Part shown: positions 22,230 to 33,734 of the stretch, in pieces
Layout: the number at the start of each line of letters is the position of its first letter
How positions within the stretch are numbered: position 1 is the first letter of the stretch
NCBI GenBank assembly: GCA_035578155.1
Contig: JAPWDM010000001.1
Location: forward strand, 76,723,472-76,787,471
Reading direction: 5' to 3'
Source of the DNA: Brachynemurus nebulosus
Taxonomy: Eukaryota > Arthropoda > Insecta > Neuroptera > Myrmeleontidae
Length of the DNA: 64,000 nt
Notes under the pieces: model-generated
Told to the model about the DNA's origin: nothing
What the model saw: the letters and a program-made list of their open reading frames with translations, nothing else
Databases searched by the model: none
Position numbers and translations under genes: made by a program

Positions 22230-22495
22230 AGTTTCATAAAATCTGGGATATTTGAAACACAGTGTCCGGCAGTGATTACATAATTTTTGTTAATTAGAAC
22301 TCCTCCACAACGATATTCTGTATTGTTACTTTTTGTATTAAAATATCCTAGAAGTGCTATCCACGGGTAAGCTCCCAATGAAGCATTTTTCCCTCCAATA
22401 ATTCTATCAGCCATACTTGCTCCACAATTTTCGCTCCCAAGCAATTTCCAATTTGAATGTTGAAAGATATCATTTCTTGGTTTTGCTTCTGGTAA
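22230..22495 (-). CDS. Serine protease exon: activation site and catalytic His
   Basis: This is an S1 serine protease exon read on the minus strand, 266 bases without a stop. It contains a Cys-Gly before the protease domain (SENCGAS), the zymogen cleavage site DRIIGGKNA, LGAYPWIALLGYF, CGGVLINKNYVITAGHCV with the catalytic His (Gly where most members have Ala), and ends after a Met-Lys. The donor is GTAAGT (22229-22224). The acceptor is either CACAG (exon from 22495) or the CTAG five bases earlier. The two open bases at its end fit the single base starting the exon at 5264. The order CG-RIIGG is usual in clip-domain proteases of insect prophenoloxidase and Toll cascades. Clip domain and signal peptide exons were not found and should lie further right. 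Confidence 0.9.
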
Positions 22496-22550
22496 CTGTG
22501 CTAGAACAAATCAAATTTACCGCAAATATTTTTCATTTTTTTCAAAAAAG

Positions 22551-22552
<2 letters not shown>

Positions 22553-22633
<81 letters not shown>
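22553..22633. repeat. (TA)n microsatellite
   Basis: A pure TA tract into which the MITE at 22638-22783 seems to have inserted. Confidence 0.98.
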
Positions 22634-22637
<4 letters not shown>

Positions 22638-22639
<2 letters not shown>

Positions 22640-22780
22640 CGACTCTCGTTAATTCGAAACTCGAAGGAGAGAGTGTTTGATAGTCGACTCTCGTTAATTC
22701 ACAATATATCTGTTTTTAATATATTTGCAGGGAACTCGTGATAACTTTGAATTATAGAGAGATTCGAATTATCGCAGGTC

Positions 22781-22783
<3 letters not shown>
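22638..22783. mobile_element. Tigger/pogo-like MITE, 146 bp
   Basis: The left end GTCGACTCTCGTTAATTCGAA pairs with the right end TTCGAATTATCGCAGGTCGAC, and both are bordered by TA. A second copy of the left motif lies at about 22683. TA duplication and the CTCGnTAATTCGA-type end are typical of pogo/Tigger derivatives. Confidence 0.75.

Positions 22784-22829
<46 letters not shown>
22784..22829. repeat. (TA)n microsatellite
   Basis: Continuation of the TA tract to the right of the MITE. Confidence 0.97.
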
Positions 22830-22830
<1 letters not shown>

Positions 22831-24036
22831 TAGCGGAAAAATTAAAGGATCACAAAAAAATTCCAAATTTTTAGCGATTTTTCGAATAGCTGTATCTTCG
22901 TGAAAAATGGTCGCATCGAAGACATAAGCAAAGCGATTTAAAGCTGGAAGTTTCTAGTTTCGAGATCTTGCGATAAAAAAAATTTTCAAAGCAACATGTA
23001 TCGCGCAATCCTAATAAATACACTGAAAAAAAAATTTCAAAATTTTTTCGGTTTCTTTTTTTGGTCCACGGACTTGGAAAAAAATTTTCCGACTTAACCA
23101 CCATATGGACCGGATAACTTGTTCCTTCAGCTTGAATTTGCTTTCTTTTAGACCTTTATACGACCACTTCTTGCTGAGATATCGGACTTTGAATGGAAAA
23201 GGATCATTTCGTCTTTGACCATCGATATCTCTGCAACCAATGATCACATAGAAAATTGAAGGTGTGTTTTAAAAACTCAAATAAATTCTCTACAAGGACT
23301 AGCCATTTTTTTTTTGAGAAAAAAATTTTTTTGCATACTATACATGAATTTGTAAAATCAAGAAAAAAAGAGCTTTTGGTGGCTTTTTGGAAAATCAAGC
23401 ACTGAATTAAAAATTTTGAGAAAACCATTAATGTTAAGTATGCGTTTTGCAGTTCAATATACCCACAAAAACCCCACCCAGTTTCAATTTAATCCATCCA
23501 GCCGTTTTTTTGTTTCATTCGATTGAATTTTTGAAAAAATTAAAGGATCATTTTTTTGGTCTTAAACTTTCAGTCTTCAACAAAATGAAAAAAAATTTTT
23601 TCTCAGCTTTTTTCACATTTTTATCAATAGCAATATTTAAATTTATAAAAAAAGAAAATTTCTTAAAAAATTTTCAAAAAAAAAATTTTTTTTAATATTT
23701 TAAAAAAATTTTTCAAAAAATGTCTTGAAAAAATTTCGAAAATTCGATTGACATACTTAGGAGCTTTATAGCTCTTGTGGTTTTCGAGATACGATACAAA
23801 CTTACCTTTTTTAAATGGAATAGTATACGTATTTGTTGATAAGAATTATTCAATAAAGCAACAGAAACAAAAATTAAAAAAATAAAATTTTTTGTTGTTT
23901 TTTTTTTCCAAATTTTACAACTTTCCCGCTTAAAAGTGATTTATTTAAGTGAATTTTGGTGAGTTCACGGATGTTACTATATATATATATATCGTATTTT
24001 AGCGATACGATAAGCGTATTTTAGCGATACGATAGC
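22830..24036. other. AT-rich sequence with low-complexity repeats
   Basis: AAATTAAAGGATCA occurs at 22840 and again near 23538. GTATTTTAGCGATACGATA occurs twice at about 23994-24032. Long A and T runs fill the middle. No gene was recognised. Confidence 0.5.
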
Positions 24037-25530
24037 GATAAAGAACTATTTAATAAATTTCAAGAAATATATCATCAATATTTCTCTCAGGGCCGTCAAT
24101 TTAAAATTGTTAGGTGTACCAAACTGTTGGAAGACGTTGAAGACGACGAAGAACAAGACCGTATTATTACTGAATATCATAAATCCAGTAATCACCGTGG
24201 AATCAACGAAATGCTTGCACATCTTAAAAGAACATATTACTTTCCAAATCTAAAAAGCAAAATTACTTATTACATAAATAATTGTAAGATTTGCCAAGAA
24301 AATAGTACGATCGTAGACCATCGAAACAAAAATTCCAATTAACACAAACTCCAAAACAACCTCTCGAAATTGCTCATGCAGATATATCCTTTATCGATAA
24401 ATTAATGGTATTTACAATAATTGATAAATTTTCAAAATTTGCTCAAGGTTTTATTTTACTAAGTAGACCCACCATGCTTACAGTTGATTCTGATAGGGGA
24501 TTTGATTCAATTAGGTTTAGAGAATTTTGTGACCGTTACAACATACAGTTACACATGACATCTGTAAGAAGTTCAAATTCGAATTCCTCAACTGAACGTT
24601 TCCACTCAACCTTATTAGAAACTTATAGACTAATTTATAATGATCCTGAAAATAAGGATATGATACCAGAATAAAAACTAGTAACAGCCATATTTACTTA
24701 TAATAATTCCATTCATTCAACCACAAAACATACACCATTAAATTGACATCAATTTAAAACCTAATAGAAATGACATTAAAGAAAAACTACAAGAACTATT
24801 TGACAAAGTATACGACCATGTACAAAGGAAAAAACACGAAAAAATAATAAAACTAAACATTAACAGAGACATACCCGGTACTAACGCTTATCTCACTGAA
24901 AATCCACATAATAGCAAAATTCGTTCAAAATTTAAACAAATTAAAGTAAGTAACGATAACAGAGTTACAATTTTAGACAATAAAAATAGGAAATTAATTA
25001 AACAAAAATTAAAACAACCACTCAAATTACAGGACAATGTTAACGATGGCGATAGCGAAAATAGAGATCCTAGACCAGACGAACAACGCAGGAATCTTGG
25101 ATAATGACCCTAGGCCAGGCCCGAGTAATCAATAACTTCGACCACTACGTTCATTTTTTAACCTAAAAAATTATAAAGAAAATTTAATTAATATAAAGAA
25201 ATCAATTAATATTATTTCACATAAATTCCCTAATAAAGAATTTGAGAATGTACTCCGTTTAAAATTTCAAGAATTAAATAAAAATTTTCAGATCCTTCTA
25301 CCAAGAAAAATAGTAAAGAGGGGTTTAATCGATGGATTGGGAACGGTTATCAAGCAAATTACAGGCAACATGGATCACAACGACGCCTTGGAAATAAATA
25401 AACACATCGAAACATTAAAATTAAATCAAAATAATATAGTTACTCAGTTAAACACACAGGTTAGCATAAATTCACAGATGATCGCATGATTTGAAAACAT
25501 TACAAAACACATAAATAATATATAAGTGTA
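24037..25530 (+). pseudogene. Errantivirus remnant: integrase and env pieces
   Basis: The first piece encodes the integrase zinc-binding domain (HKSSNHRGINE, then CKICQE; an HHCC finger) up to about 24340. A frameshift follows, then core text (IIDKFSKFAQGF, RSSNSNSSTERFHS with the catalytic Glu) ending at a TAA near 24672. A degraded integrase C-terminal region runs to about 25100. Env similarity then appears from about 25140, including a basic cleavage-like site followed by GLIDGLGTVIKQITGNMDHN (25320-25385), before the match stops near 25530. It is close kin to the element at 27171-30435, in the same orientation. LTRs were not found. Confidence 0.85.
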
Positions 25531-26830
25531 TAAATAGTATATATGTGTAATAAAATAATACAAAAGTATACATAATTATACATTTTAATTTAATTTATAA
25601 TAAATAACAAATAACTAATATTAACGGAAAAATCTATTTATTGAAAATTTAAATTTCTTTGTTGTAAAATATTTAAACTGTTAGAATGTCAGTACGTAAA
25701 TATGGACTCTTTGTTTAAAATCACAACACGACGCTCTAGCAAATATATTTAAAATTTTATGAAATAAGTGATATTATGTGACAATTTTAATATTTTTTTT
25801 TAATAATGTGAATTGTCTTTAAAACATATGTTTTAAATATACATATATAATATAATTGTGCTGTGTTTTATATTATATTTATATATAAGATATGATGTAC
25901 TACTTTGATGGAATTTGATTGACTTATGTATAAAGTCATAATAAAATACCTATAAATTATAACATAATATACTAAAATATTTGTTTATTTATTAAAAATT
26001 TTTACAAAAAAAGTGTAAAATAAATATAAATTTTGTTAATGATTTAGATTTTTATAACTTCAAACATAAACTGTGGTGTTTGCTTAAGGCCTTAAACATT
26101 AAATAAATGTGGTGGTTCCGATAATTTTCAACATTTCAGTAGGAAAAACAGCTAAAAAAAATGTAATAATAAATTAAGATTAACTAAAGTATGGTAAAAT
26201 AGTATGTTAAACTACCGTTTTGTTTATAAATATTTACATTAAAAAAAAATACGTAATTACGTACACAAAAAATGTAACTAGAAAGTGAAAATATTCAGTC
26301 ACAGAACTGCAGTGTTGGCATTTGTAACATAATTATAGTGCGCTTGACATAATTATTAATGAAAAATTTGAAAGAATTTTTTCTTTTTCTTGCTCCCTCA
26401 ACTGTATTTTTGGGTTGTTTCATAATTTTTCAAGAAATATTACGGAATACTCCAATTTGACAAGCCTGATCACATAAATAATAAACAAATATTTTACTTT
26501 GCAAAAATACCACTTTTATTTTGAAACTGTGACAATATTGTTTCGAACCGTCAGTTTATTTTCAAACAGAATAAATATTATTAAAATGGAATAGATACAT
26601 TATAAAAATATATTTAACTGAGAGAGAAATAGAATATAGCCGAATCGTTAAACTGGATTAAAAAAATAATGACACGCCACTTATAAAGCGTTTTTTTATT
26701 TCGAATGTAGCTCGCAAAAAATGAGACAGAAAAAAAAAGAATGTGATTGCAAGTGAAATGGAGAACGACATATTTCCTAGTTTTTCTCGAAAAGTAAGCA
26801 ACTTAGAGCAACGGTGTAAAAGTATCCTAT
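25531..26830. other. AT-rich sequence, no gene
   Basis: No coding, RNA or repeat feature could be supported in this 1.3 kb stretch. Confidence 0.5.
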
Positions 26831-26929
26831 ACGCATTTTACTTTAGCTTGGTGTAAAAAAATTTTGAAAAATTGCTTAATTCTGGCAAAAAACTCATTTT
26901 GTTGACAAAAAATGCCCGAAAAACCTACT

Positions 26930-27046
26930 TCTGGCCATCCGACGTGTCTGGCCAGAACTTAGCCAAGCCAATCTAATCTTCAGCACGCACACAAAATTTC
27001 ATGGTCATTAAACGTTTCGTTCGAGAGTTATCGTGGGAACACATAT
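26930..27046 (+). repeat. Repeat family B, left half (interrupted copy)
   Basis: CATCCGACGTGTCTGGCC, TTTCGTTCGAGAGTTATCGTG and ACACATAT match 20070-20200. The matching right half lies at 31328-31462. Everything between them was inserted into its TA tract. Confidence 0.8.
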
Positions 27047-27111
<65 letters not shown>

Positions 27112-27112
27112 A

Positions 27113-27170
<58 letters not shown>
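27047..27170. repeat. (TA)n tract, left part
   Basis: A TA-rich tract that ends exactly where the errantivirus 5' LTR begins. It continues at 30436. Confidence 0.95.
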
Positions 27171-27175
<5 letters not shown>

Positions 27176-27609
27176 AGAACGACAACACACACTGAGTCAG
27201 CATATACGTGACTTAAGTCAAACTCTCTTCACTTCCACAGATATCATATTTCAATTATTGCAATTTCAACATTTAGCATTTCTGTAATTTTTGTAATCCT
27301 ATATTAAAGAAACTTCACGTACATTTGTATCAACATTTCCTGTCCATGTGAATCTATATCAGCATTTCCTGTGAGAAATCATAAAGTTGTTTCTTTTGTA
27401 TTCTAGAATGTAAAGGTATCTCCAACAAACTCAGCACTTTTACACTATATAAAGAATTGAGAAACTGAGGTTGTTGGATATACTTGTCGGGACTTAGTAC
27501 GCGAATTGTAACAATCGAAACCATTATTGTAATATTTTAATTGTTGTAATAAAGTTTTGTAATAAATAAATTTGTTTTTATTAACTTCGCGCACCCCGCA
27601 AAGTTAATT
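27171..27609 (+). repeat. 5' LTR of errantivirus
   Basis: It begins AGTTAAGAACGAC and ends GCAAAGTTAATT. ACACTATATAAAGAATTGAG at about 27446 gives a TATA box, and AATAAAGTTTTGTAATAAATAAA near 27550 gives polyadenylation signals. Confidence 0.95.
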
Positions 27610-27625
27610 GGCGCAGTCGGTAGGA
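27609..27625 (+). promoter_or_regulatory. Primer binding site for tRNA-Ser
   Basis: TGGCGCAGTCGGTAGGA is complementary to the 3' end of an insect serine tRNA with CCA added. It starts at the last LTR base, as usual in errantiviruses. Confidence 0.8.
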
Positions 27626-27804
27626 TCCGCGAGTACGGTGTATAAGTTTGTGAATTGTGAATTATTGACTGACGGTTCATCAGAACAATACTTCAAACTT
27701 GAGGGCACATCAAGTGTAGTGGTTCACTCAACGCCAGTACTTGGATTTCAATTCTTGACGCGGAGAAGAACTGGATCAATGTGGAAGAACATCTGCAGCT
27801 TACT

Positions 27805-28403
27805 GTGAGTAAAATAGTTCATTTGTTATTTGCTGCTTCTTTTTCCATGCCTAAAGATCCTAAATCTAAATTACATTATACAAATCCTGTACCATACCCG
27901 ACAAGTACCCCTCACACAAACGGCGCAGTAAACGCAGGTGTTGAGCTTGAAACGTTGGTATCGGAGAATACGATACATAACGTACCCCCTAGTTTAATTA
28001 GTAATAATTTAGATTCAAATTCGGTAGTAATTGAAAATAATCATAATAACAAAATGTGATCAAATGCACTCCCTATGAACTATTTTTCGGTAGAAAATAC
28101 GATATAAAATTATCTCCAGATGCCGTAATAGTAGAACAAGAACTCATTAAATTTCAACGAGAGTCCTATAATAAACAATTAGAACAAAAACAAAAACAAA
28201 TAGCCAAACTAAACGAAAAACTACAAAAACCAGTTGACTATAATGAAGGCCAGAAAGCATATTTCCAAGAAAACAAACATAATAACAAACTACACCCCAA
28301 ATTCAAAGAAATAATAGTAAAAACCAACAACAGAGTAACAGTAACCGATAATAAAGACAGGAAAATTCCCAAACGAAAACTAAAGAAACCTCCTTTGTTG
28401 CAG
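27805..28403 (+). other. Probable env mRNA intron with the gag-pol deletion inside
   Basis: A consensus donor, GTGAGT, starts at 27805. A strong acceptor, TTTGTTGCAG, ends at 28403. Splicing would leave two bases of an open codon before the donor and one after the acceptor, keeping the upstream ATG at 27779 in frame with env. That would add a short hydrophobic start-proximal segment, which env otherwise lacks. The related remnant has a similar ATTACAG acceptor near 25034. The deletion junction at about 28055 lies within this intron. Splicing itself is inferred. Confidence 0.6.
27848..28055 (+). pseudogene. Gag start fragment of errantivirus
   Basis: An ATG at 27848 opens a frame of about 70 codons, rich in Asn and Thr (PKDPKSKLHYTNPVPYPTS). 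It is interrupted at about 28055, where sequence jumps to integrase. It is taken as the first part of gag from its position after the primer site. Confidence 0.6.
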
Positions 28404-28490
28404 GACCGTCCTAACCTTAATAACAATGACAACACTCCAGAAGATAGAGATCAGAGATATGACCCACAACCCGGGACTAGTAGGGATTGA
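28056..28490 (+). pseudogene. Integrase C-terminal fragment of errantivirus
   Basis: The frame opens with CTPYELFFGRKYD, the motif after the integrase core in gypsy-type elements. A Lys/Gln-rich region, NNRVTVTDNKDRKIPKRKL and a Pro/Asp-rich tail follow, ending with a stop at 28488. No catalytic core, RT, RNase H or protease is present. It overlaps the env frame by about 60 bases. Confidence 0.85.
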
Positions 28491-30021
28491 ATTAGGTTCA
28501 GCTCGACTAATTAAAGATTATTACAAATTCATACATATTATAAATCTTGAAAATTATAAAGAGAATTTAATCAAAATAGAATATTCCATAGCACTTCTCG
28601 AAAAATTCAAAGTTTCAAAAAATCTGATAGGCACTATCCACTTAAAACATAAGGAATTAGAAAATTTGTTTAACCAGCTCTATCCCAAACGGACGAAACG
28701 TAGCTTAATAGACGGATTAGGGACTGCAATAAAATTCATCACCGGTAACATGGACAATAACGACGCACTGACCATCAACAAAGAAATAGAAATGCTCAGA
28801 CTAAACCAGCACAATTTATTATCCCAGACAAATAAGCAAGTCAAAATAAATGAACAGATGATTCAACGACTGGACAACATAACACAACACATAAATAACC
28901 AACAAGAAACCATAAATAACATTTTAAACTCATTTAATTCTCAAATAGGAAATAAAATTAAGACAGACGAGGACAATTTTGAATACATACAATACATTTA
29001 CCAGATAACCTATAACTTAGACCTCTTATATTCACACTTATCTCAAATAGCTCAAGCCGTAAATTTAGCACGACTTAATATTTTACCTACATCAATACTA
29101 CTACCAAGTGAACTGGAACATGCCTACAAAATACTAAAAATGCAGAAAATACCTATTCAGTCTCTGGAACAAATATACGAAATACTAAAACTTCAAGCTT
29201 ATTATAACGGTACTAATATAATATTTAACGTCCAAATACCTTTGTTTCAAGCACACAATTACAAACTGAATCGCCTAGAACCCCTACCTATAAAAAATAA
29301 AACTATCCTGATTTCCCATCCATATATCCTGAGCAGTAAATACTTGAACTATTTTATGAAAAAGGAGTGTCCACGCCTAAGCGAAACGTATATATGCGAA
29401 AAACAAGATACTATATCCGTGCCTCAACCCGACGAATGTTTCAATAACACGCTTCGTGGGATACCTGGCAACTGCGTATATGAAGAATACGGAAACAGGG
29501 TCGAAATCAAACAACTAACATTTCAACACATCATAATGAAAAATGTAAACAACCAGCCAATATCAACAACTTGTGGAATCGATCAGCGAACAATCACTGG
29601 ATCCGCTCTCATATATTTTCGTAACTGCACCGTCACAATTAATGAAATAACTTACGAAAACCAAGAATCAGTCTACACAGAACCACTGTACGTTATACCA
29701 TTGTACAGCCTAAAAATTAACGAAACCAAAGTAATACCAAGATGGGATCTACAGAAGTTAAAAGAATACCATATTGAAAATCGACAGCAAATCAAGGAAG
29801 TCAAGTCCTACTATACCATACATACATCAAGTCTATACGTCATAACTGGACTTATCACCGTGACGTTTACTATCTACGCCATTTGGAAACATAAGAACAA
29901 GAGGAAGTCTGAACCAGGAATTACATTCGTCCAACCCGCCGCTCCAGCAGAAGAGCCAAAGCTCATCTGGCCTACGCTTGCGACTAAGGGGGGAGGAGTT
30001 AAGAACGACAACACACACTGA
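28426..30021 (+). CDS. Errantivirus envelope (F-type) protein, intact frame
   Basis: This is a fusion glycoprotein of the insect errantivirus/baculovirus F-like group, 531 residues with no lesion. Visible features: a basic furin-type site (KRTKR, about residue 94), then SLIDGLGTAIKFITGN, the conserved start of the membrane-anchored subunit; a long heptad-rich region (about 110-180); paired Cys residues between about 310 and 400; several N-x-S/T sites; a transmembrane segment, SLYVITGLITVTFTIYAIW (about 465-483); and a basic cytoplasmic tail. No signal peptide is encoded after the ATG at 28426; the spliced form would supply one. The stop lies inside the 3' LTR. The intact frame in a gag-pol-less provirus is unusual. 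Confidence 0.9.
   Translation: MTTLQKIEIRDMTHNPGLVGIELGSARLIKDYYKFIHIINLENYKENLIKIEYSIALLEKFKVSKNLIGTIHLKHKELENLFNQLYPKRTKRSLIDGLGTAIKFITGNMDNNDALTINKEIEMLRLNQHNLLSQTNKQVKINEQMIQRLDNITQHINNQQETINNILNSFNSQIGNKIKTDEDNFEYIQYIYQITYNLDLLYSHLSQIAQAVNLARLNILPTSILLPSELEHAYKILKMQKIPIQSLEQIYEILKLQAYYNGTNIIFNVQIPLFQAHNYKLNRLEPLPIKNKTILISHPYILSSKYLNYFMKKECPRLSETYICEKQDTISVPQPDECFNNTLRGIPGNCVYEEYGNRVEIKQLTFQHIIMKNVNNQPISTTCGIDQRTITGSALIYFRNCTVTINEITYENQESVYTEPLYVIPLYSLKINETKVIPRWDLQKLKEYHIENRQQIKEVKSYYTIHTSSLYVITGLITVTFTIYAIWKHKNKRKSEPGITFVQPAAPAEEPKLIWPTLATKGGGVKNDNTH
29984..29996 (+). promoter_or_regulatory. Polypurine tract
   Basis: AAGGGGGGAGG lies directly before the 3' LTR and would prime plus-strand DNA synthesis. 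Confidence 0.85.
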
Positions 30022-30429
30022 GTCAGCATATACGTGACTTAAGTCAAACTCTCTTCACTTCCACAGATATCATATTTCAATTATTGCAATTTCAACATTT
30101 AGCATTTCTGTAATTTTTGTAATCCTATATTAAAGAAACTTCACGTACATTTGTATCAACATTTCCTGTCCATGTGAATCTATATCAGCATTTCCTGTGA
30201 GAAATCATAAAGTTGTTTCTTTTGTATTCTAGAATGTTAAGGTATCTCCAACAAACTCAGCACTTTTACACTATATAAAGAATTGAGAAACTGAGGTTGT
30301 TGGATATACTTGTCAGGACTTAGTACGCGAATTGTAACAATCGAAACCATTATTGTAATATTTTAATTGTTGTAATAAAGTTTTGTAATAAATAAATTTT
30401 TTTTTATTAACTTCGCGCACCCCGCAAAG

Positions 30430-30435
<6 letters not shown>
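29997..30435 (+). repeat. 3' LTR of errantivirus
   Basis: It matches the 5' LTR over 439 bases with about three differences (GAATGTTAAGG against GAATGTAAAGG, CTTGTCAGG against CTTGTCGGG, and one in the T-run near the end). Confidence 0.95.

Positions 30436-30515
<80 letters not shown>
30436..30515. repeat. (TA)n tract, middle part
   Basis: TA repeat between the errantivirus and the hAT-like MITE. Confidence 0.97.
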
Positions 30516-30987
<472 letters not shown>

Positions 30988-31262
30988 AATTACCAGTGGA
31001 GTGGCCGAGCGGGCTTGTGCGCCTAACGCTTGCCGACTGGTAGGTCGAGGGTTCAAATCCAGCGGCCGGCTATGCTCGTGAAAGTTTTTCTGCAGTTTCC
31101 CTTCACAACTCCAGATGAATATCGGCATAGTTCCTTAAGAAAACGGCTGCAGACGAACACCTTCCAAATCCTAGCCCCCAGCCCCACTTTCCTTGTCCTC
31201 CACCCACATCATAAAATATATCATGTAACGCAATTAATATGTAATGTAAAATAAAGGCATAC
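30988..31262 (+). mobile_element. tRNA-derived SINE
   Basis: A tRNA-like head has an A box, TGGCCGAGCGGG (31002-31013), and a B box, GGTTCAAATCC (31050-31060). The spacing suits a long-variable-arm tRNA (Ser or Leu type). A tRNA-unrelated body follows (GTGAAAGTTTTTCTGCAGTT, CCAGCCCCACTTTCC), ending near AATAAAGGCATACAAATAAT. It is not a true tRNA gene: the acceptor stem does not close well and the body extends 190 bases further. Confidence 0.8.
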
Positions 31263-31327
31263 AAATAATGATGTGGGTGGCGTCTGTTATAGATAGAAAA
31301 ATCTTAAAAACGGACGTTAAACACATT

Positions 31328-31462
31328 ATATATATAAATTTTAGTGAATATCATTTTCGTATTCTAGGGACCTCAAAACATATTTCTGTTATAGTCTCGG
31401 CCTCAGATTGCGTCATGAGAACGGCCGTAAAAGCTGAATTTCCAGTTTTCGAAATTCGCTAA
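31328..31462 (+). repeat. Repeat family B, right half (interrupted copy)
   Basis: AATTTTAGTGAATAT, TTCTAGGGACCTCAAAACA, TGCGTCATGAGA and GAAATTCGCTAAAA match 20305-20450. Confidence 0.8.
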
Positions 31463-32688
31463 AATGATGACTCATTATTTTTGTCATTAAATACTGACAG
31501 TATTACTGATCTTGTACAGGTAGCCTAAGAGTTCTGCGTTTTCGGCTCTGTGATTATTTATTCATGTGACCAATACATAGGCATTTTTCTTTCTCTCAAT
31601 CGGAGCAGTAGTGTGCTAATATGGACGCAATAAGGATCGTTCAAAAAAGTTATCGATGTATACCTCAAAAACAAGACGTGATAGAAACAAAAGACAAACA
31701 CTGTCAATATATTCTAGTTAACAGAAAACTATAATAGCAATCAGTTTTCCGGGTACGGAAACCTTGTGACATAACCTTATATTAGTAAATTTTGTATTAT
31801 TTTATTTAAAATAAAATTAAAATAAAAAATATAAAAATATGTTTTGTTTTATTTAATTATTACTATAATTTGTCGAATATAATAAGTTTTATATTAATTT
31901 ATTGAAAAAGTGCGTAGGGTTCCTAACTATTGACCATAAGTTTTGTTTTGTGCAATAGGACTTACTTGTTTTAGAAAATCGGTAACGTTTTATCCCATAA
32001 CTATGCCTAATATATATGCTTGTATTTTATAATTAAAGTTTTTTTGTTGCAAATTTACCTTATTTTACTACCTTTATCAGTGAATTAAAATTACAGTTAT
32101 GATTGACTGTTAAAGTCAGTCTTACCAAGTGCATATGTGTTATTACATTATGTTTAAAGCTTTTGTGTTTTAAGTATTTTAAAACCGTAGATCTCCAAAA
32201 ATAATTAAAAATTAAAATGAACTCAGTAGTGATAAGAAAAAGATATTATAAAAACATTAATTTTTTTATTGTTCATAGGCGTAGAAGGTAGAAAAAGCCA
32301 CATCAAATGGCATCTACGTAGCCAGAAACAAAAATGTTCAGAAGATTCCGGCTTTAATTACCTAAGCTTATTATTTCAATCCTACTTTATCAGTATTTCA
32401 TTTTATATCAAAGAAAAACTATGTCACTCTAATTATAAGTAACTATATTTAATATATTTGAATGTAAAGAAATACATTTTAACCCAATAAGTTTTATGTT
32501 TAATTATTAATTTGAATAGGTATGTATAATTTTTTAAATTTTAAATTGTCCGCTTGTCAAATTCTATTTTCTAATTGGTTATTGTAAAACAATAACATCA
32601 TCAGAAACACTTTTAGTATACTTTATCCACAGAAATTATGTAATTACCTAATACAAACGTTTTCTTAACCTTGTAGCACGGGAATTCC
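31463..32688. other. AT-rich sequence, no gene
   Basis: Nothing with coding or structural character was recognised. Confidence 0.5.
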
Positions 32689-32692
32689 TTAA

Positions 32693-33642
32693 GGATGTAT
32701 ACTTGAAACGAAAATTCCAACTTTTTTCATTGAGTTTGAAATATTTCTTAATGAAAACAAAAACCTGACCCACCGGCCTATCTTTTTCGTAAAAATTAAA
32801 ATAAAAATTAGAAGCCGGAACCACGCGGTTTTGACACTAATTTAAAAAACTATACCCGCCATTTTCGACAAGAAAGGTGGTACGACATATAATGAATGTT
32901 TTTCATTTAGGAAACACAGACGACACGGTGCATTTTTTTTACACAAAAAACTAATTTTTTTGAGTTTTAACCTTTTAATTGTTTTTAGATGCAATTAAAA
33001 GATTAGTTTTGCAATAAAATTTAAAAAAAATAGTTTTTTTGTGAAAAAAAGAAAATGCATTGTGTTACGCAATGTTTTCTAAATGGAACATACTCTAGAC
33101 GTCAACTGTCAGGGTAATAATTTCGATAGGTGCTAAATCCAACGTCAACCATTGTCAAATTAAATCTTTATTTTATAGAAAAATATTTAATAATTGATGT
33201 AATTTCTTATACAGTACCCATCTTAATTCATAAAATAAGTGTTTCTAGTAATTATTTAACATTACTGGCGTTTCAGACGAAAATTTTGTTAGCCTAACGC
33301 TAGGTAACAGAGCTTTCACCATTACAAACCAGAGGGCACGCATTCAAAAAATTCACATACATTATATCTTAAAACAACAATTTCTAACATGGTGGACTGA
33401 TTATTTTTATTCCATATTTTTTAAATGTGGCTGTACTTCAGAAATTAAGTATTTATACCATGAAAAACATTAAAAAATATTTAAGGTGCATTAATTTTTT
33501 GAATCAGAGCCCTCTGGTTTGTAACGGTGAAAACTCCGTTAGCTAACGTTAGGCTAACAAAATTTGCGCCTCGAACGCCAGCATTATGATTAATTTTCAA
33601 AAAATCTTAGATGTAGTACTCGATTTGACTGGGTACACATCC
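32693..33642. mobile_element. TTAA-flanked foldback element
   Basis: TTAA followed by GGATGTATAC (32689-32702) pairs with GTACACATCC followed by TTAA (33633-33646). Two internal palindromes follow: 32890-32960 against 33030-33095, and 33268-33355 against 33494-33583 (TGTTAGCCTAACG, CCAGAGGGC). TTAA duplications are the hallmark of piggyBac-type elements, but no transposase is present. Confidence 0.65.
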
Positions 33643-33734
33643 TTAAATGCCTAATAATGAGTCATGCGTAAATTAAAATGAAACAAATTATATCAAGTTT
33701 TAATTGTTATGTGTAATTATAATATTGTACAGCA

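Larger units (their letters stand above)
27171..30435 (+). mobile_element. Errantivirus provirus, internally deleted, env intact
   Basis: Two 439-bp direct LTRs (27171-27609 and 29997-30435) bound a 2.4-kb interior. A primer binding site follows the first LTR, and a polypurine tract (AAGGGGGGAGG) precedes the second. The LTRs differ at about three positions by eye, so insertion is recent. Only the first part of gag (from 27848) and the end of integrase remain before a full env. The missing part would normally be around 4 kb of gag-pol. The provirus sits in a TA tract, the usual target of errantiviruses. Confidence 0.93.

Noticed and set aside
30990..31070. A tRNA gene of Ser or Leu type
   Set aside because: A and B boxes are present but the acceptor stem is poor, and a 190-base unrelated body with an AT-rich tail follows, as in a SINE.
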